In this document: in pieces, positions 1 to 8,195 of the stretch
Position numbering within the stretch: the stretch's first letter is position 1
Layout of the letters: each line of letters starts with the position of its first letter
DNA from: JAQBDA01 sp041301185
GTDB lineage: Bacteria > Chloroflexota > Anaerolineae > Anaerolineales > UBA4823
DNA length: 22,213 bases
Direction: 5' to 3'
NCBI GenBank assembly: GCA_041301185.1
Contig: JBFYSV010000046.1
Location: 1 to 22,213 of the forward strand
Program-made: the position numbers and the translations under genes
The notes under the pieces: model-generated
What the model was told of the DNA's origin: nothing
Seen by the model: only the letters and a program-made list of their open reading frames with translations
Databases searched by the model: none

Positions 1-737
1 GGCCAATCCAGCCTTCCGGTTAGATGAACAACCTGCATCTCTTCCAGTAGCCTGGGTAGCGAAGCCAGCAAAGCGCGGTTGATCGAGCGGGCACCGCTGC
101 TTCCCCCAAAGACCAGCAACACCGGCGAATCGGTTTCCAGCTTAAAAGCTTTATACGCGGCTTGCCTGTCCCACGAGCGCAGGTCCGGTCGGGTTGGATA
201 ACCGGTTACCGTCAGGTTGGCGTTGGCAGGCATATATTCTCTCGAGGCATCAACGGTCAATGCAATCCGATCTGCGAAGCGCGCCAGGGTTTTCAGTGCC
301 AAACCCGGCTCAATATCTGGCACAAAGAGCAGGCTGCGCGGACGTGGTACGCCTTTGAGGGGGAACCGGCTGGCAATAGCCATAGGAACAGCCAGGTAAC
401 CACCCGTAAAGAAAAGGACATCCGGGCGAAATTCACCCAAGATCTGCCGTGATCTCAAAAAGCCGCGCCACAGACGCCACAGGTTGCCTGGCAAGGAGCG
501 CCAGCCAACCCCATGAATACCCGCAGCAGGAATGGTCTGATAAGACACGCCTGCTCGTTTCACCAGGTCTGCCTCCATGCCACCCTCGCCACCCACCCAC
601 AGAATATCGGGTGCGGCTTGCTCGGCTGGTTCAGGTAACGCTGCATACGGCTCCGCCTCACTGCTCGCTGCGCTGAGCACGGCGAGAGCGGGGTACACGC
701 CGCCGCCGGTCCCACCGGCGCAAATTAACCACCGCAC
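1..737 (-). CDS. murG: MurG, UDP-GlcNAc:lipid I GlcNAc transferase (3' end outside window)
   Basis: MurG transfers GlcNAc from UDP-GlcNAc to lipid I, giving lipid II, at the inner face of the membrane. About 245 N-terminal codons are visible. The start reads VRWLICAGGTGGGVYPALAV, the family's glycine-rich N-terminal loop. It is followed by GGEGGMEADLV, then IHGVGWRSLPGN, and VLLVFGGSSGARSIN at the start of the donor-binding domain. The GTG start at 737 is chosen because the glycine-rich motif begins seven codons later and AGGAGGT lies 11 nt upstream. This start sits inside the end of ftsW, an 80-nt overlap in another frame. Between the glycine loop and GGEGGMEADLV there is a linker of about 25 residues rich in Ala, Glu and Pro, longer than in E. 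coli MurG. Last visible gene of the dcw operon, truncated by the window edge. Identity is secure; the start is well supported. Confidence 0.95.
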   Translation of the reverse strand, partial: MRWLICAGGTGGGVYPALAVLSAASSEAEPYAALPEPAEQAAPDILWVGGEGGMEADLVKRAGVSYQTIPAAGIHGVGWRSLPGNLWRLWRGFLRSRQILGEFRPDVLFFTGGYLAVPMAIASRFPLKGVPRPRSLLFVPDIEPGLALKTLARFADRIALTVDASREYMPANANLTVTGYPTRPDLRSWDRQAAYKAFKLETDSPVLLVFGGSSGARSINRALLASLPRLLEEMQVVHLTGRLDW

Positions 738-1914
738 TGAATGACTTTACCTCCTCTTCCTGGTTTTGGACGGACAAACGAGAGATATTCAAGAGAATAC
801 CAACCGCCATGCACGAAACCACCAGGTTTGAACCACCCGCGCTGATAAATGGCAGTGCATTTCCAGCAAACGGGAGCAAACCAACCATTACTGCCATGTT
901 AACCAGGGCTTCTGTCACCAACCAGATAACCAAACCCGCTGCCATCAGTGTTCCCAAACCATCCGGGGCTCGGCGGGCGATCCCCAGGCCGCGCCACAAC
1001 ATCACAGTATATAGAATCACCAGGATGGTCGTCCCAATCACACCCATCTCTTCACCGATTACCGCAAAAATACTATCCGTCGGCGGAACCGGTAGACCGG
1101 TCAGCTTGGTCTGCGAATCACCAATGCCTACCCCAAACCAGCCTCCCTGAACAAATGCTTCCATCGATCGCTGCACATGGTACGAAGCAGCAAAAGGATC
1201 ACGCAAGCCAGCCAAATAACTGGCAACACGCTCGCTACCGGTTGGATTCAGCGCCACCACCACCCATCCAAATAGCAACGCCAGCAGTGCCAGGAACCCG
1301 ATTTGCTTCAAGTCTCCGCCTGCCAGGAAAAACATCATCCCGCCGAGGAAGACTATCGTGATGACTGCGCTCAGGTCGGGTTGGACAAAGATTAACCCAC
1401 CAACCACTCCCAGCATAGCTCCCAATGGGATTAATCCAAAGCTAACATCTTGCAGTTGGTCTCGCTTGGAAAACAACCACACAGCCAGGTAGATCACCAT
1501 GACCAGTTTAGCCGCCTCGGAAGGTTGGATCGAGCCCTGGACCAGAGTCCGGACTGCGTTATTGCGCATATCGCTTACCAGCAGTACCAGGATTAGCGAG
1601 GCGACCGTGATGATTAACATCGGGACAGCCAGCTTGCGGAAAATCCGGTAATCAATAAAGGTCAATATTGTTGCCAACCCTATACCGAGAATGAACCATA
1701 GCAGTTGGCGCTGGAAGATCTGCGAGGAAGAATCAAACAGCATATAGGAATAATCCCAGCTGGCTGAATATACCATTACCAGCCCGATGATCCCCAAGGT
1801 AATCGTCACCACCAGTAAAGGCACATCGATCTTCAGATGTACTGATCTTTTACGAGATGGGGATTTAGATTTTTTCTCTCTATTTATAGTTGCGTCACCA
1901 GCTGTCTGAAACAT
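658..1914 (-). CDS. ftsW: FtsW/RodA/SpoVE (SEDS) peptidoglycan glycosyltransferase, FtsW
   Basis: SEDS-family membrane protein that polymerises lipid II into glycan strands during septation, working with the class B PBP encoded upstream. It has 418 residues, close to the usual length. A basic cytoplasmic N-terminus (about 28 residues, many Lys/Arg/Ser) precedes about ten hydrophobic segments. Family landmarks include VYSASW in the first helix, QPSEAAKL, FVQPDLSAVI, the extracellular loop GIGDSQTKLTGLPVPPTDSIFAVIGEEMG and the C-terminal PFISAGGSNLV. The last ~26 codons give a very basic tail (RRWDRRRRVPRSRRAQ) that is also the out-of-frame start of murG, so that tail may be constrained by MurG coding rather than by FtsW function. 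The start overlaps the end of the murD C-terminal frame by 31 nt. The position between murD and murG favours FtsW over RodA. Confidence 0.95.
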   Translation of the reverse strand: MFQTAGDATINREKKSKSPSRKRSVHLKIDVPLLVVTITLGIIGLVMVYSASWDYSYMLFDSSSQIFQRQLLWFILGIGLATILTFIDYRIFRKLAVPMLIITVASLILVLLVSDMRNNAVRTLVQGSIQPSEAAKLVMVIYLAVWLFSKRDQLQDVSFGLIPLGAMLGVVGGLIFVQPDLSAVITIVFLGGMMFFLAGGDLKQIGFLALLALLFGWVVVALNPTGSERVASYLAGLRDPFAASYHVQRSMEAFVQGGWFGVGIGDSQTKLTGLPVPPTDSIFAVIGEEMGVIGTTILVILYTVMLWRGLGIARRAPDGLGTLMAAGLVIWLVTEALVNMAVMVGLLPFAGNALPFISAGGSNLVVSCMAVGILLNISRLSVQNQEEEVKSFSAVVNLRRWDRRRRVPRSRRAQRSEQ

Positions 1915-2612
1915 TCTCCTCGCTCCTCAAAATCTGTAAATTCATCAAAACTGGTCCCGCCAGGTGAGAGCAACACAACATCACCGGGCTGGACAACCTG
2001 GGAAGCCGCCTGGACTGCCTGGCGTAGACCGGGACAACGGGTCACGGTTAGAGTCCGGTCGCTACCTCCAGACAGAGCCAACTCGCTCACCAGCGCCTGG
2101 TTGATCTTCTCCGCAGCTTCCCCGAAAAGGATCAAATGGTCAACCCTCCGGCTTATCAAAGCTGCCAGCTCTTCCCATGGCAAATCCTTATCTCTACCGC
2201 CCGATAACAGCACCAGCGGCTCCGTGAATGAGCGAATAGCGGCGATGGTCCTCTCCGGCGCAGTGGCGATCGAATCGTTGTACCAATCGGCACCGCCCCA
2301 CGAACGGACGTACTCCAAACGATGGGCTACCCCACCAAATCCGCGCACGCCTGCTTCCAGCACTCGCTCCGGTATGCCGGCTGCCAGGGATATTGCACAA
2401 GCAGCCAAGACATTGAGCAAGTTATGGTCGCCACGCAACACCACCGCGGAGCGGGACATCAACCAGGTGAGCTGACCTCCCTGCCTGAACCACAGCTCCC
2501 CGTCTCGGGAGAAGACATCCGCTTGTGTCTCATCGGTTCCTGATACTACCGGTGGGCTTTCGCTCAGGCCAAAGGATACCAGCCGTCCTTGCACCTGGCC
2601 CCTCAGGCTCAT
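1884..2612 (-). CDS. murD: MurD, C-terminal half (separate frame after a frame break)
   Basis: This frame encodes the rest of the central domain and the C-terminal domain of UDP-MurNAc-L-Ala:D-Glu ligase. Visible landmarks are GDHNLLNVLAACA, a HRLEYVR motif, NDSIATAPERTIAAI, LLSGGRDKDLPW and the terminal SPGGTSFDEFTDFEERGECF, all typical of MurD. Its 242 residues together with the 233 encoded upstream give about 475, a normal MurD length. It begins with the ATG of an ATGA that also contains the stop of the upstream frame. Adding one G there (TGA to TGGA) would restore continuous reading ...DPGA-W-SLRG..., so this is most likely one gene split by a one-base deletion or a sequencing error. Termination-reinitiation across ATGA, giving two polypeptides, is the less likely alternative. 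Its 3' end overlaps ftsW by 31 nt. Confidence 0.85.
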   Translation of the reverse strand: MSLRGQVQGRLVSFGLSESPPVVSGTDETQADVFSRDGELWFRQGGQLTWLMSRSAVVLRGDHNLLNVLAACAISLAAGIPERVLEAGVRGFGGVAHRLEYVRSWGGADWYNDSIATAPERTIAAIRSFTEPLVLLSGGRDKDLPWEELAALISRRVDHLILFGEAAEKINQALVSELALSGGSDRTLTVTRCPGLRQAVQAASQVVQPGDVVLLSPGGTSFDEFTDFEERGECFRQLVTQL

Positions 2613-3310
2613 GCCCCTGGATCATCCCGCCCTAAGACGGCGCTATCCACAGAGGATTGGTAAGCCAGGATCCGGGCTTTGGCGGCGGTATAGGCTGCCA
2701 TACTGCCATGCCGGTCGAGATGGTTTGGTGTGATATTCAGCACTGCCGCCACCTGGAGAGAGCGGGTCATCAGCTCTAGCTGGAAGCTGGAAAGCTCCAT
2801 CACCGCCAGGTCCTGGGCAGACATCTCACCCAGCACACCGATCAGGGGCACCCCGATGTTGCCGCCCACCCATACCTTGCCGAATAACCTCCCGGCAGCA
2901 AGCGCCGCTTGGGCTATCCGTCCAACCAAGGTTGTGGTAGTGGTTTTCCCGGCTGATCCTGTAATGCCAATCACCCTGCAAGCCGCCGCCTCCAGGAAGA
3001 TCTGCGAGTCATTCGAGAGGGGTATACCCCGCTGGCGAGCTTCAACAACCAACGGTAAGGTCAACGGAACCCCACCCGAGACACACAGCAGATCAGCGCT
3101 TTCCAGCAAATCTAAGGGGTGATCACCACAAACCCAACGGATTTGGCTTTCCAGATCAGCCAGAGCAGCCCGCGCAGCTTGCAGCTCGGTCTCTGAACGG
3201 CGATCATTCAAGATCACCCGGGCGCCGTGTTGAGCCAGGTAACGCGCCAGGGCAATTCCCTGCCGGGCTGCGCCTATGATCACAACACGCTTGCCGCTCC
3301 AATCGCTCAA
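2609..3310 (-). CDS. murD: MurD, N-terminal half (ends at an internal frame break)
   Basis: N-terminal and ATP-binding part of UDP-N-acetylmuramoyl-L-alanine:D-glutamate ligase, a cytoplasmic step of peptidoglycan precursor synthesis. It starts with a TTG at 3310 (SDWSGKRVVIIGAARQGIAL, a Rossmann-type UMAG-binding domain) behind an AGGAAAG ribosome site. The ATP-binding P-loop GITGSAGKTTTT has its lysine near residue 122. ELSSFQLE and NITPNHLDRHGSMAAY (the Mur-ligase middle-domain signature) follow. The frame ends at ...GRDDPGA-stop exactly where other MurD proteins continue. The next frame begins within the same four bases (ATGA). The catalytic middle domain is thus split between the two frames. 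Follows mraY with 35 nt between. Confidence 0.88.
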   Translation of the reverse strand: MSDWSGKRVVIIGAARQGIALARYLAQHGARVILNDRRSETELQAARAALADLESQIRWVCGDHPLDLLESADLLCVSGGVPLTLPLVVEARQRGIPLSNDSQIFLEAAACRVIGITGSAGKTTTTTLVGRIAQAALAAGRLFGKVWVGGNIGVPLIGVLGEMSAQDLAVMELSSFQLELMTRSLQVAAVLNITPNHLDRHGSMAAYTAAKARILAYQSSVDSAVLGRDDPGA

Positions 3311-3345
3311 TCGACTTTCCTCAACTATTAAGGTTCAGTATTCTT

Positions 3346-4344
3346 CTATGCCAATGCCAGGGCAACCCCGATCATGGCTGTCAACAGGCTGATCAGCCAA
3401 AAGCGCTGCACAACCTGCGTCTCACTCCAACCCAGCAACTCGAAATGGTGGTGCAACGGTGCCATCTTGAAAATCCTGCGCCCTTCGCCATACTTCTTAC
3501 GGGTGTACTTGAAGTAAGAAGTCTGGATCATCACGCTGAGCACATTGCTGACCGGGATAATTGCGATCACTGGCAGAAGCGGCCATTGACCAGTCATCAA
3601 CGCTACGACAGCCAGCGTAGCTCCCAGAGATAACGAACCCGTATCACCCATGATCAGCTCTGCAGGATGCACATTGAACCACAAGAAACCAAACACCGCT
3701 CCCACCAGGGTGAAACAGAACCGGGCTAAGTAGTCTTGTCCTTGCAATAGAGCGATCGCGCCATAGACCGCAAAGGCAGTGGCCGAGATCAAGCCTGCCA
3801 GGCCATCCAGGCCATCGGTGAAGTTCACCGCGTTGGAAAAGCCTACGATCAGAATTACCGCAATCAAGACATACAGCGGGCCACTCATCTCCACTTCGCC
3901 CTTGACACCCGGGAAGTACATATTCCAGACGTCCAGGACATAGTACAGACCGATCGCTGCCAGCAGGGCAAGCACCACCTGAAAGAAGAATTTGGTCCGG
4001 GCGCGCATCCCCTGGCCACGCAACCCTTCCCAATCATCGATCGCTCCCAGCAGCGAGTAGAGCACCAGCACACCCATCGGCAATAACACGGACCGCCCCA
4101 ACACGCTGAAACCCACCAGGGAGCCGACATTCAACAGGGCTGTCAGCAATAACACCGGCAAGACAAACAGTACGCCGCCCATGGTCGGGGTTCCCATTTT
4201 GGTCAGGTGACGCTGCGGACCTTCTACACGGATCGTCTTACCGACCTTGAAGTGCCTCAGGATCCGCAATAACGGGGCTCCCCAAATCAGGGTGAGCATG
4301 AAACTCAAACCCGCCAGGGCTACTGACATGGAAGCTTGTGTCAT
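3346..4344 (-). CDS. mraY: MraY, phospho-N-acetylmuramoyl-pentapeptide transferase
   Basis: Integral membrane enzyme that joins phospho-MurNAc-pentapeptide to undecaprenyl phosphate, giving lipid I. It has 332 residues with about ten hydrophobic segments. Signature motifs occur in the family's order: GTPTMGGVLFV, the DD motif in LLGAIDDWEGLRGQG, NAVNFTDGLDGLAG (substrate and Mg binding), ELIMGDTGSLSLG, and the histidine motif APLHHHFELLGWSE near the C-terminus. The start codon overlaps the murF stop as ATGA, indicating translational coupling. Substrate flows directly from murF upstream, and lipid I goes on to murG at the end of the same operon. Confidence 0.97.
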   Translation of the reverse strand: MTQASMSVALAGLSFMLTLIWGAPLLRILRHFKVGKTIRVEGPQRHLTKMGTPTMGGVLFVLPVLLLTALLNVGSLVGFSVLGRSVLLPMGVLVLYSLLGAIDDWEGLRGQGMRARTKFFFQVVLALLAAIGLYYVLDVWNMYFPGVKGEVEMSGPLYVLIAVILIVGFSNAVNFTDGLDGLAGLISATAFAVYGAIALLQGQDYLARFCFTLVGAVFGFLWFNVHPAELIMGDTGSLSLGATLAVVALMTGQWPLLPVIAIIPVSNVLSVMIQTSYFKYTRKKYGEGRRIFKMAPLHHHFELLGWSETQVVQRFWLISLLTAMIGVALALA

Positions 4345-5756
4345 CGGCGGTGCTCCAGCGCAGCAACAATTCGATCCATGCGCATTCCTCGTGACCCTTT
4401 TACCAGAACGACATCCTCCTTCTGCAGGTGTGGTTCCAGATGCCGGATTGCTTCCTGGGTGGTTGCCAGCAGTGTGATCGCGCTTTCCGGCAATCCAGAT
4501 TTCCGGGCAGACACTGCAATGATCCTGCCCAATTCACCAACCGTGACAAGCTCATCCACAACCTCAGCTGCCCGAACACCGACCATCTCGTGGCCACGAA
4601 CCTCGTAAGGTCCCAATTCTAGCATATCGCCCAGGACGGCGATTTTGCGCCCATCCAGTTCGTCCAGCAAGTTCAAGGCTGCCAGGGTCGACTCGGGAGA
4701 AGCATTATAGGTATCGTCCAAGAGCAGCGCTCCATTTTCGGATCTCACTGCCACCAGCCTGAGCTGAGAGTGACCGGATCGCAATCCCCTGATAATCTCT
4801 TCCCAGGTAAGGCCTTCAGCCAGCCCCACTGCGGCTGCACGCAGGGCTGTATGCACCGAATGGCGACCGATCAAGGGCACACGCACATGCAGGGTTTCAT
4901 TGCCATAATGTAGTCGGAAACGAATTCCCTCCAGCCCGAGACCGGTCACTTCGTCTGCCCACAGATCGGCACGCGGGTCCAGCCCATAGAAAAACACCTT
5001 GGCACGGGTTTTAGAGGCCATCTCACGGACCCAGGGATCATCGTAGTTCAGGATAGCCACACCATCTGCAGGCAATGATTCCACCAGCTCTGCCTTGCCT
5101 CGAGCTATCGCTTCCTGCGAGCCGGCGCGCTCGGCATGGACTGTGCCCACGTTGGTAATCACCCCTACCTGCGGTAGGGCCATGTCGCACAGCATGGCGA
5201 TCTCTCCCGGCACGTAAAACCCCATCTCCAGCACTGCCACCTGGTGACCTTCACTTAACATCAGCAGGGATATCGGCAAGCCAATCTCGTTATTCAAGTT
5301 GCCTAGATTTTTTAAGGTGCTGTAACGCTGTTCAAGTACTTCTGCCACCAACTCTTTTGTGGTGGACTTGCCAACACTACCGGTTATGCCAATAACTCGC
5401 AGGTTGAGTTTACGCCGCCAGAAATAGGCGATCCGTTGCAATGCCTGCAGAGCATCCGGTACGAGTAAGCAATAAGGCGTCTCCGGCAGCGATGGTCCTT
5501 GAGGCTTAATATCACCGCGCAGGTCAAGCACATCCACCGGTTGCGATAGCTCCCGCTGGATGAGCGCCAGGCTGGCTCCTCGTTGGAATGCCGATTCAAC
5601 AAAATCATGCCCATCAACTCGCTCACCGGGAAGCGCCACGAACATCGAGCCCGGGATAACCTTGCGTGAATCAATCACTGCCTCCGTGATCACCTGGTTT
5701 GCCCGTTCAGGGCGAAACCCAGTTAGGGCTTCCAGGATGTCCGCTAAAGTCAACAT
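4341..5756 (-). CDS. murF: MurF, UDP-MurNAc-tripeptide:D-Ala-D-Ala ligase
   Basis: Cytoplasmic ATP-dependent ligase adding D-Ala-D-Ala to the UDP-MurNAc-tripeptide. It has 471 residues, a normal MurF length. The N-terminal domain carries AVIDSRKVIPGSMFVAL and GERVDGHDF. The ATP loop GITGSVGKSTTKE has its lysine near residue 130. Then come NLNNEIGLPIS, VLEMGF, NVGTVHAERAGS and LLDDTYNASPESTLAALNLL, the last a MurF hallmark. MurE's characteristic DNPR region is not seen, which is why MurF rather than MurE is called. The ATG start has only a weak GGAA-like ribosome site and follows ftsI after 74 nt. It ends in an ATGA overlap with mraY. murE is not in this window. Confidence 0.95.
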   Translation of the reverse strand: MLTLADILEALTGFRPERANQVITEAVIDSRKVIPGSMFVALPGERVDGHDFVESAFQRGASLALIQRELSQPVDVLDLRGDIKPQGPSLPETPYCLLVPDALQALQRIAYFWRRKLNLRVIGITGSVGKSTTKELVAEVLEQRYSTLKNLGNLNNEIGLPISLLMLSEGHQVAVLEMGFYVPGEIAMLCDMALPQVGVITNVGTVHAERAGSQEAIARGKAELVESLPADGVAILNYDDPWVREMASKTRAKVFFYGLDPRADLWADEVTGLGLEGIRFRLHYGNETLHVRVPLIGRHSVHTALRAAAVGLAEGLTWEEIIRGLRSGHSQLRLVAVRSENGALLLDDTYNASPESTLAALNLLDELDGRKIAVLGDMLELGPYEVRGHEMVGVRAAEVVDELVTVGELGRIIAVSARKSGLPESAITLLATTQEAIRHLEPHLQKEDVVLVKGSRGMRMDRIVAALEHRR

Positions 5757-5830
5757 ACATTTCCGGCACTGATCCCACTGATCTGATCATCCTGCAATTA
5801 AACCCAAACCAAATAGATCCATCCTGCCGT

Positions 5831-7606
5831 TCACTGGCTGAAGAGGGCGTTGCGAACATCGTCAGGAGGGATATTCATCAAAACCACCAGTTGCTCAACA
5901 ACATCTGCAAATACCGGTGCTGCTACCTCCGAGCCCCAAATAGAAGACGTGGGTTTTTCCAGCCAGATATACACCAGGAAGCGCGGATCAGGAATAGGAC
6001 CCCAACCCACAAAAGAGGCATTGGTGGCATTACTGGTATACCCATACGGAGTAGGGATTTCCGCTGTGCCGGTCTTACCAGCAACGCGGTAACCCTCTAC
6101 CATGGCATCTGAGGCTTCCAATTCCAAAGACCGGGCAAGCATCTCGGTCAGGGTGTGAGCAGTCTCCGCTGAAATTGGCATCCCAACCACCCGCGGATCA
6201 TGATTGGATTGGTATCCATCACTAATAATCGAGCGCACGATGCGCGGAGCCATCAATTTGCCATCGTTGGCTATCGCTGAAGATGCCATCGCCATCTGGA
6301 GAGGTGTGGCTGAAACACCCTGTCCAAACGAGTTCGTCCCCAGGTCTGCATCGTACCAGTCTTCATCTCCTGGTTCTTTCAAGCGACCACTGGCCTCACC
6401 TGCCATCTCAACCCCGGTTGGGCGACCGATCCCAAACGCGTTCATGTACTCATAAAACTGTTTTGGACCGATCTGAGAAGCAATCCATGCCAGGCAGACG
6501 TTCAGAGAGTGTTGCAAGCATCCCTGCATATCCTGTGGTCCCCAGGCTCCCCAGTTCCAGTTACGGATAAAAGTTCCACCGATCTCGAACACACCTGTAT
6601 CTACAAAGGTCGTTTCCGGCTTAACCGCCTTCGAGTCCAATCCGGCTGCCATGGTAAGCACTTTATAAACCGAGCCTGGCTCGTAAGCCTGGCTGATCGC
6701 ACGGTTGAAAGGCGTCGAGCCTTCAAAAATATTTTCGTAGTTCCAGTACTTATTCAAATCCAGGCGAGGTGTGGTTGCCATAGCGAGAATATCACCCGTT
6801 TTCGGTTCGACCACCACGATTGTCACCGACTCAGCCCCGCTGTTGCTCAGCGTCCGGTCAACGGTTTCTTCCATGGCGGTCTGGATATCGCGGTCGATGG
6901 TAAGCACCAAGCTGGCGCCGTCCGGAATTTCGGGCAACTCTTCCACCAGGTTCGGATCATTCGGCATGATAACCGTTTGCGGCTGACCGGCCAGCAAATC
7001 ACTGTATTTAGACTCGACCCCAAAATAGCCACGAATATTACCATCTTCGTCGCGGCCCACAAAACCGAGCACATTCGAAGCCAGCGCATTTTCAGGATAT
7101 GTCCGCTGTAGATGCGGCTGGAAGACCAGACCCTCCAGGCTGTGCGGTTCTTCATCCCGGCCCTGGGTATAGGTATTCTCTATCTCTCGAGAGAGCTCCT
7201 CCAGACGGTCGATCTTTTCTTGGGTAACATAATCGTCCACCACAGCATAAACCTGATCTTTACTGGGCTCTTGGCTGGCTGCCTTGCGTACCTCGTCGTA
7301 GTCTAGACCCAGGACAACGTTCAAAGTAAGGGCGATACTGTGCGGATTCTCCACCCTGTTCAGGTCAATACCCACTTGATAGACAGTCGTGTTGCCTGCC
7401 AGCAGGTGACCCCAACGATCGTAAATCATGCCGCGCGCCGGATAGATTGTCTTTGCAGGCCGGGCGTAGGCTGCTGCCTGTGCGTTGAACTTATCCACCA
7501 TCTCTGGGTTAAGCTGGATGCGGATGGTTTGCCAGACAATAAATAATGCCAAAACAGAGATGACCGTTCCGAGCAACGTATAGCGCCAGATGTTTTCGCC
7601 TTTCAC
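5831..7606 (-). CDS. ftsI: FtsI-type class B penicillin-binding protein (peptidoglycan D,D-transpeptidase)
   Basis: Septal transpeptidase that cross-links peptidoglycan, partner of the SEDS protein FtsW. One N-terminal membrane helix (about residues 8-30) is followed by the pedestal domain with YPARGMIYDRWGHLLA, then the transpeptidase domain. Catalytic motifs are present: S-V-Y-K with Ser312 and Lys315 inside YEPGSVYKVLTMA, S-L-N at 367-369, and KTG at 511-513 (AGKTGTAEIP). No PASTA repeats follow. The frame stays open further upstream to an ATG at 7660. I prefer the GTG at 7606 because GGAGG lies seven bases before it and it forms a GTGA overlap with the ftsL stop, whereas the ATG would overlap ftsL by 58 nt. 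The resulting protein has 591 residues. Function is secure, the start good. Confidence 0.94.
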   Translation of the reverse strand: MKGENIWRYTLLGTVISVLALFIVWQTIRIQLNPEMVDKFNAQAAAYARPAKTIYPARGMIYDRWGHLLAGNTTVYQVGIDLNRVENPHSIALTLNVVLGLDYDEVRKAASQEPSKDQVYAVVDDYVTQEKIDRLEELSREIENTYTQGRDEEPHSLEGLVFQPHLQRTYPENALASNVLGFVGRDEDGNIRGYFGVESKYSDLLAGQPQTVIMPNDPNLVEELPEIPDGASLVLTIDRDIQTAMEETVDRTLSNSGAESVTIVVVEPKTGDILAMATTPRLDLNKYWNYENIFEGSTPFNRAISQAYEPGSVYKVLTMAAGLDSKAVKPETTFVDTGVFEIGGTFIRNWNWGAWGPQDMQGCLQHSLNVCLAWIASQIGPKQFYEYMNAFGIGRPTGVEMAGEASGRLKEPGDEDWYDADLGTNSFGQGVSATPLQMAMASSAIANDGKLMAPRIVRSIISDGYQSNHDPRVVGMPISAETAHTLTEMLARSLELEASDAMVEGYRVAGKTGTAEIPTPYGYTSNATNASFVGWGPIPDPRFLVYIWLEKPTSSIWGSEVAAPVFADVVEQLVVLMNIPPDDVRNALFSQ

Positions 7607-8079
7607 GGGAACACCTCCAACCACTCTTGCACCGCCGGTAGAGCGCGCTCTTCCAGCCAAACAAATAGGGATTCAGTGTAATCGGCGGGCAGGTTGGCAA
7701 CCACCACCACCGGCTTGGGCGGAGGGGCAATCACTGCCTGCTGGCGAGAGACATAGCCGGGAACAACGATATAGGTGACATCATCCCGCCCCAATGGTTG
7801 GAACCCCATCGCAAGCGCCCGTTGCTCCATAACCGCAGCAGAATTAACCATCGCCAGCCGGGTTTCCAGGTCGGAGTTTTCCAACTGCAGATCTTCGATC
7901 CTGGATTGCATCCAAAGGATCTCACGACCTATCGTCGCTGCCCGCGCGGTGACGTTTAAGTAAATCCCGGCAACCAGTGCCGCTAAAACAACCACAAGCA
8001 AAAACAGACCCAGGATCTGTAACTGCTTTCGCCAGGGAGCTTGTGAGTATGCCTGCGTAAGCTGTCTCACACCATCCAT
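7603..8079 (-). CDS. FtsL/DivIC-like septum formation protein
   Basis: A 158-residue bitopic protein between rsmH and ftsI, the slot normally held by ftsL. A short cytoplasmic part is followed by one membrane helix at about residues 20-44 (LGLFLLVVVLAALVAGIYL). An extracytoplasmic coiled-coil-like stretch comes next (about 45-80, RIEDLQLENSDLETRLAMV), then a hydrophobic region ending VTYIVVPGY, a proline/valine run (APPPKPVVVVANLP) and an amphipathic C-terminus. FtsL sequences diverge strongly, so the call rests on topology and position. The proline-rich extension makes it longer than typical FtsL of about 100-120 residues. The ATG at 8079 has an AGGAGG site five bases upstream. Its stop overlaps the ftsI start as GTGA. 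It probably helps recruit or activate FtsW-FtsI at the septum. Confidence 0.8.
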   Translation of the reverse strand: MDGVRQLTQAYSQAPWRKQLQILGLFLLVVVLAALVAGIYLNVTARAATIGREILWMQSRIEDLQLENSDLETRLAMVNSAAVMEQRALAMGFQPLGRDDVTYIVVPGYVSRQQAVIAPPPKPVVVVANLPADYTESLFVWLEERALPAVQEWLEVFP

Positions 8080-8195
8080 AATTTCCTCCTGCTTTGGGTT
8101 GCGGGTTGGTCAGTGCCTACCGCTAATCTTGGCTTGCAACCGCCAACACCAGCCCGTTAAACAGGTTTGCAAGTGTTGTGCCAATATATGGCTGG
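8080..8195 (-). other. Intergenic spacer rsmH-ftsL with crossing inverted repeats
   Basis: This 116-nt gap is unusually long for this tightly packed operon. On the plus strand ACCAGCC (8148-8154) is complementary to GGCTGGT (8190-8196, reaching the rsmH stop), and CTTGCAA (8133-8139) to TTGCAAG (8167-8173). The two pairings cross, so they are either alternative folds or a pseudoknot in the mRNA. There is no T-run, so it does not look like an intrinsic terminator. Function unknown. The AGGAGG site of the ftsL-like gene lies at its downstream end. Confidence 0.4.

Noticed and set aside
162..676. Plus-strand frames at the left end
   Set aside because: They lie antisense to murG, which has clear family motifs, and encode nothing recognisable.
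4341..5756. MurE instead of MurF
   Set aside because: The NASPESTLAAL motif and overall layout are MurF; the MurE DNPR region is absent.
7607..7660. Upstream ATG start of ftsI
   Set aside because: It overlaps the ftsL-like gene by 58 nt; the GTG at 7606 has GGAGG at ideal spacing and a GTGA overlap.
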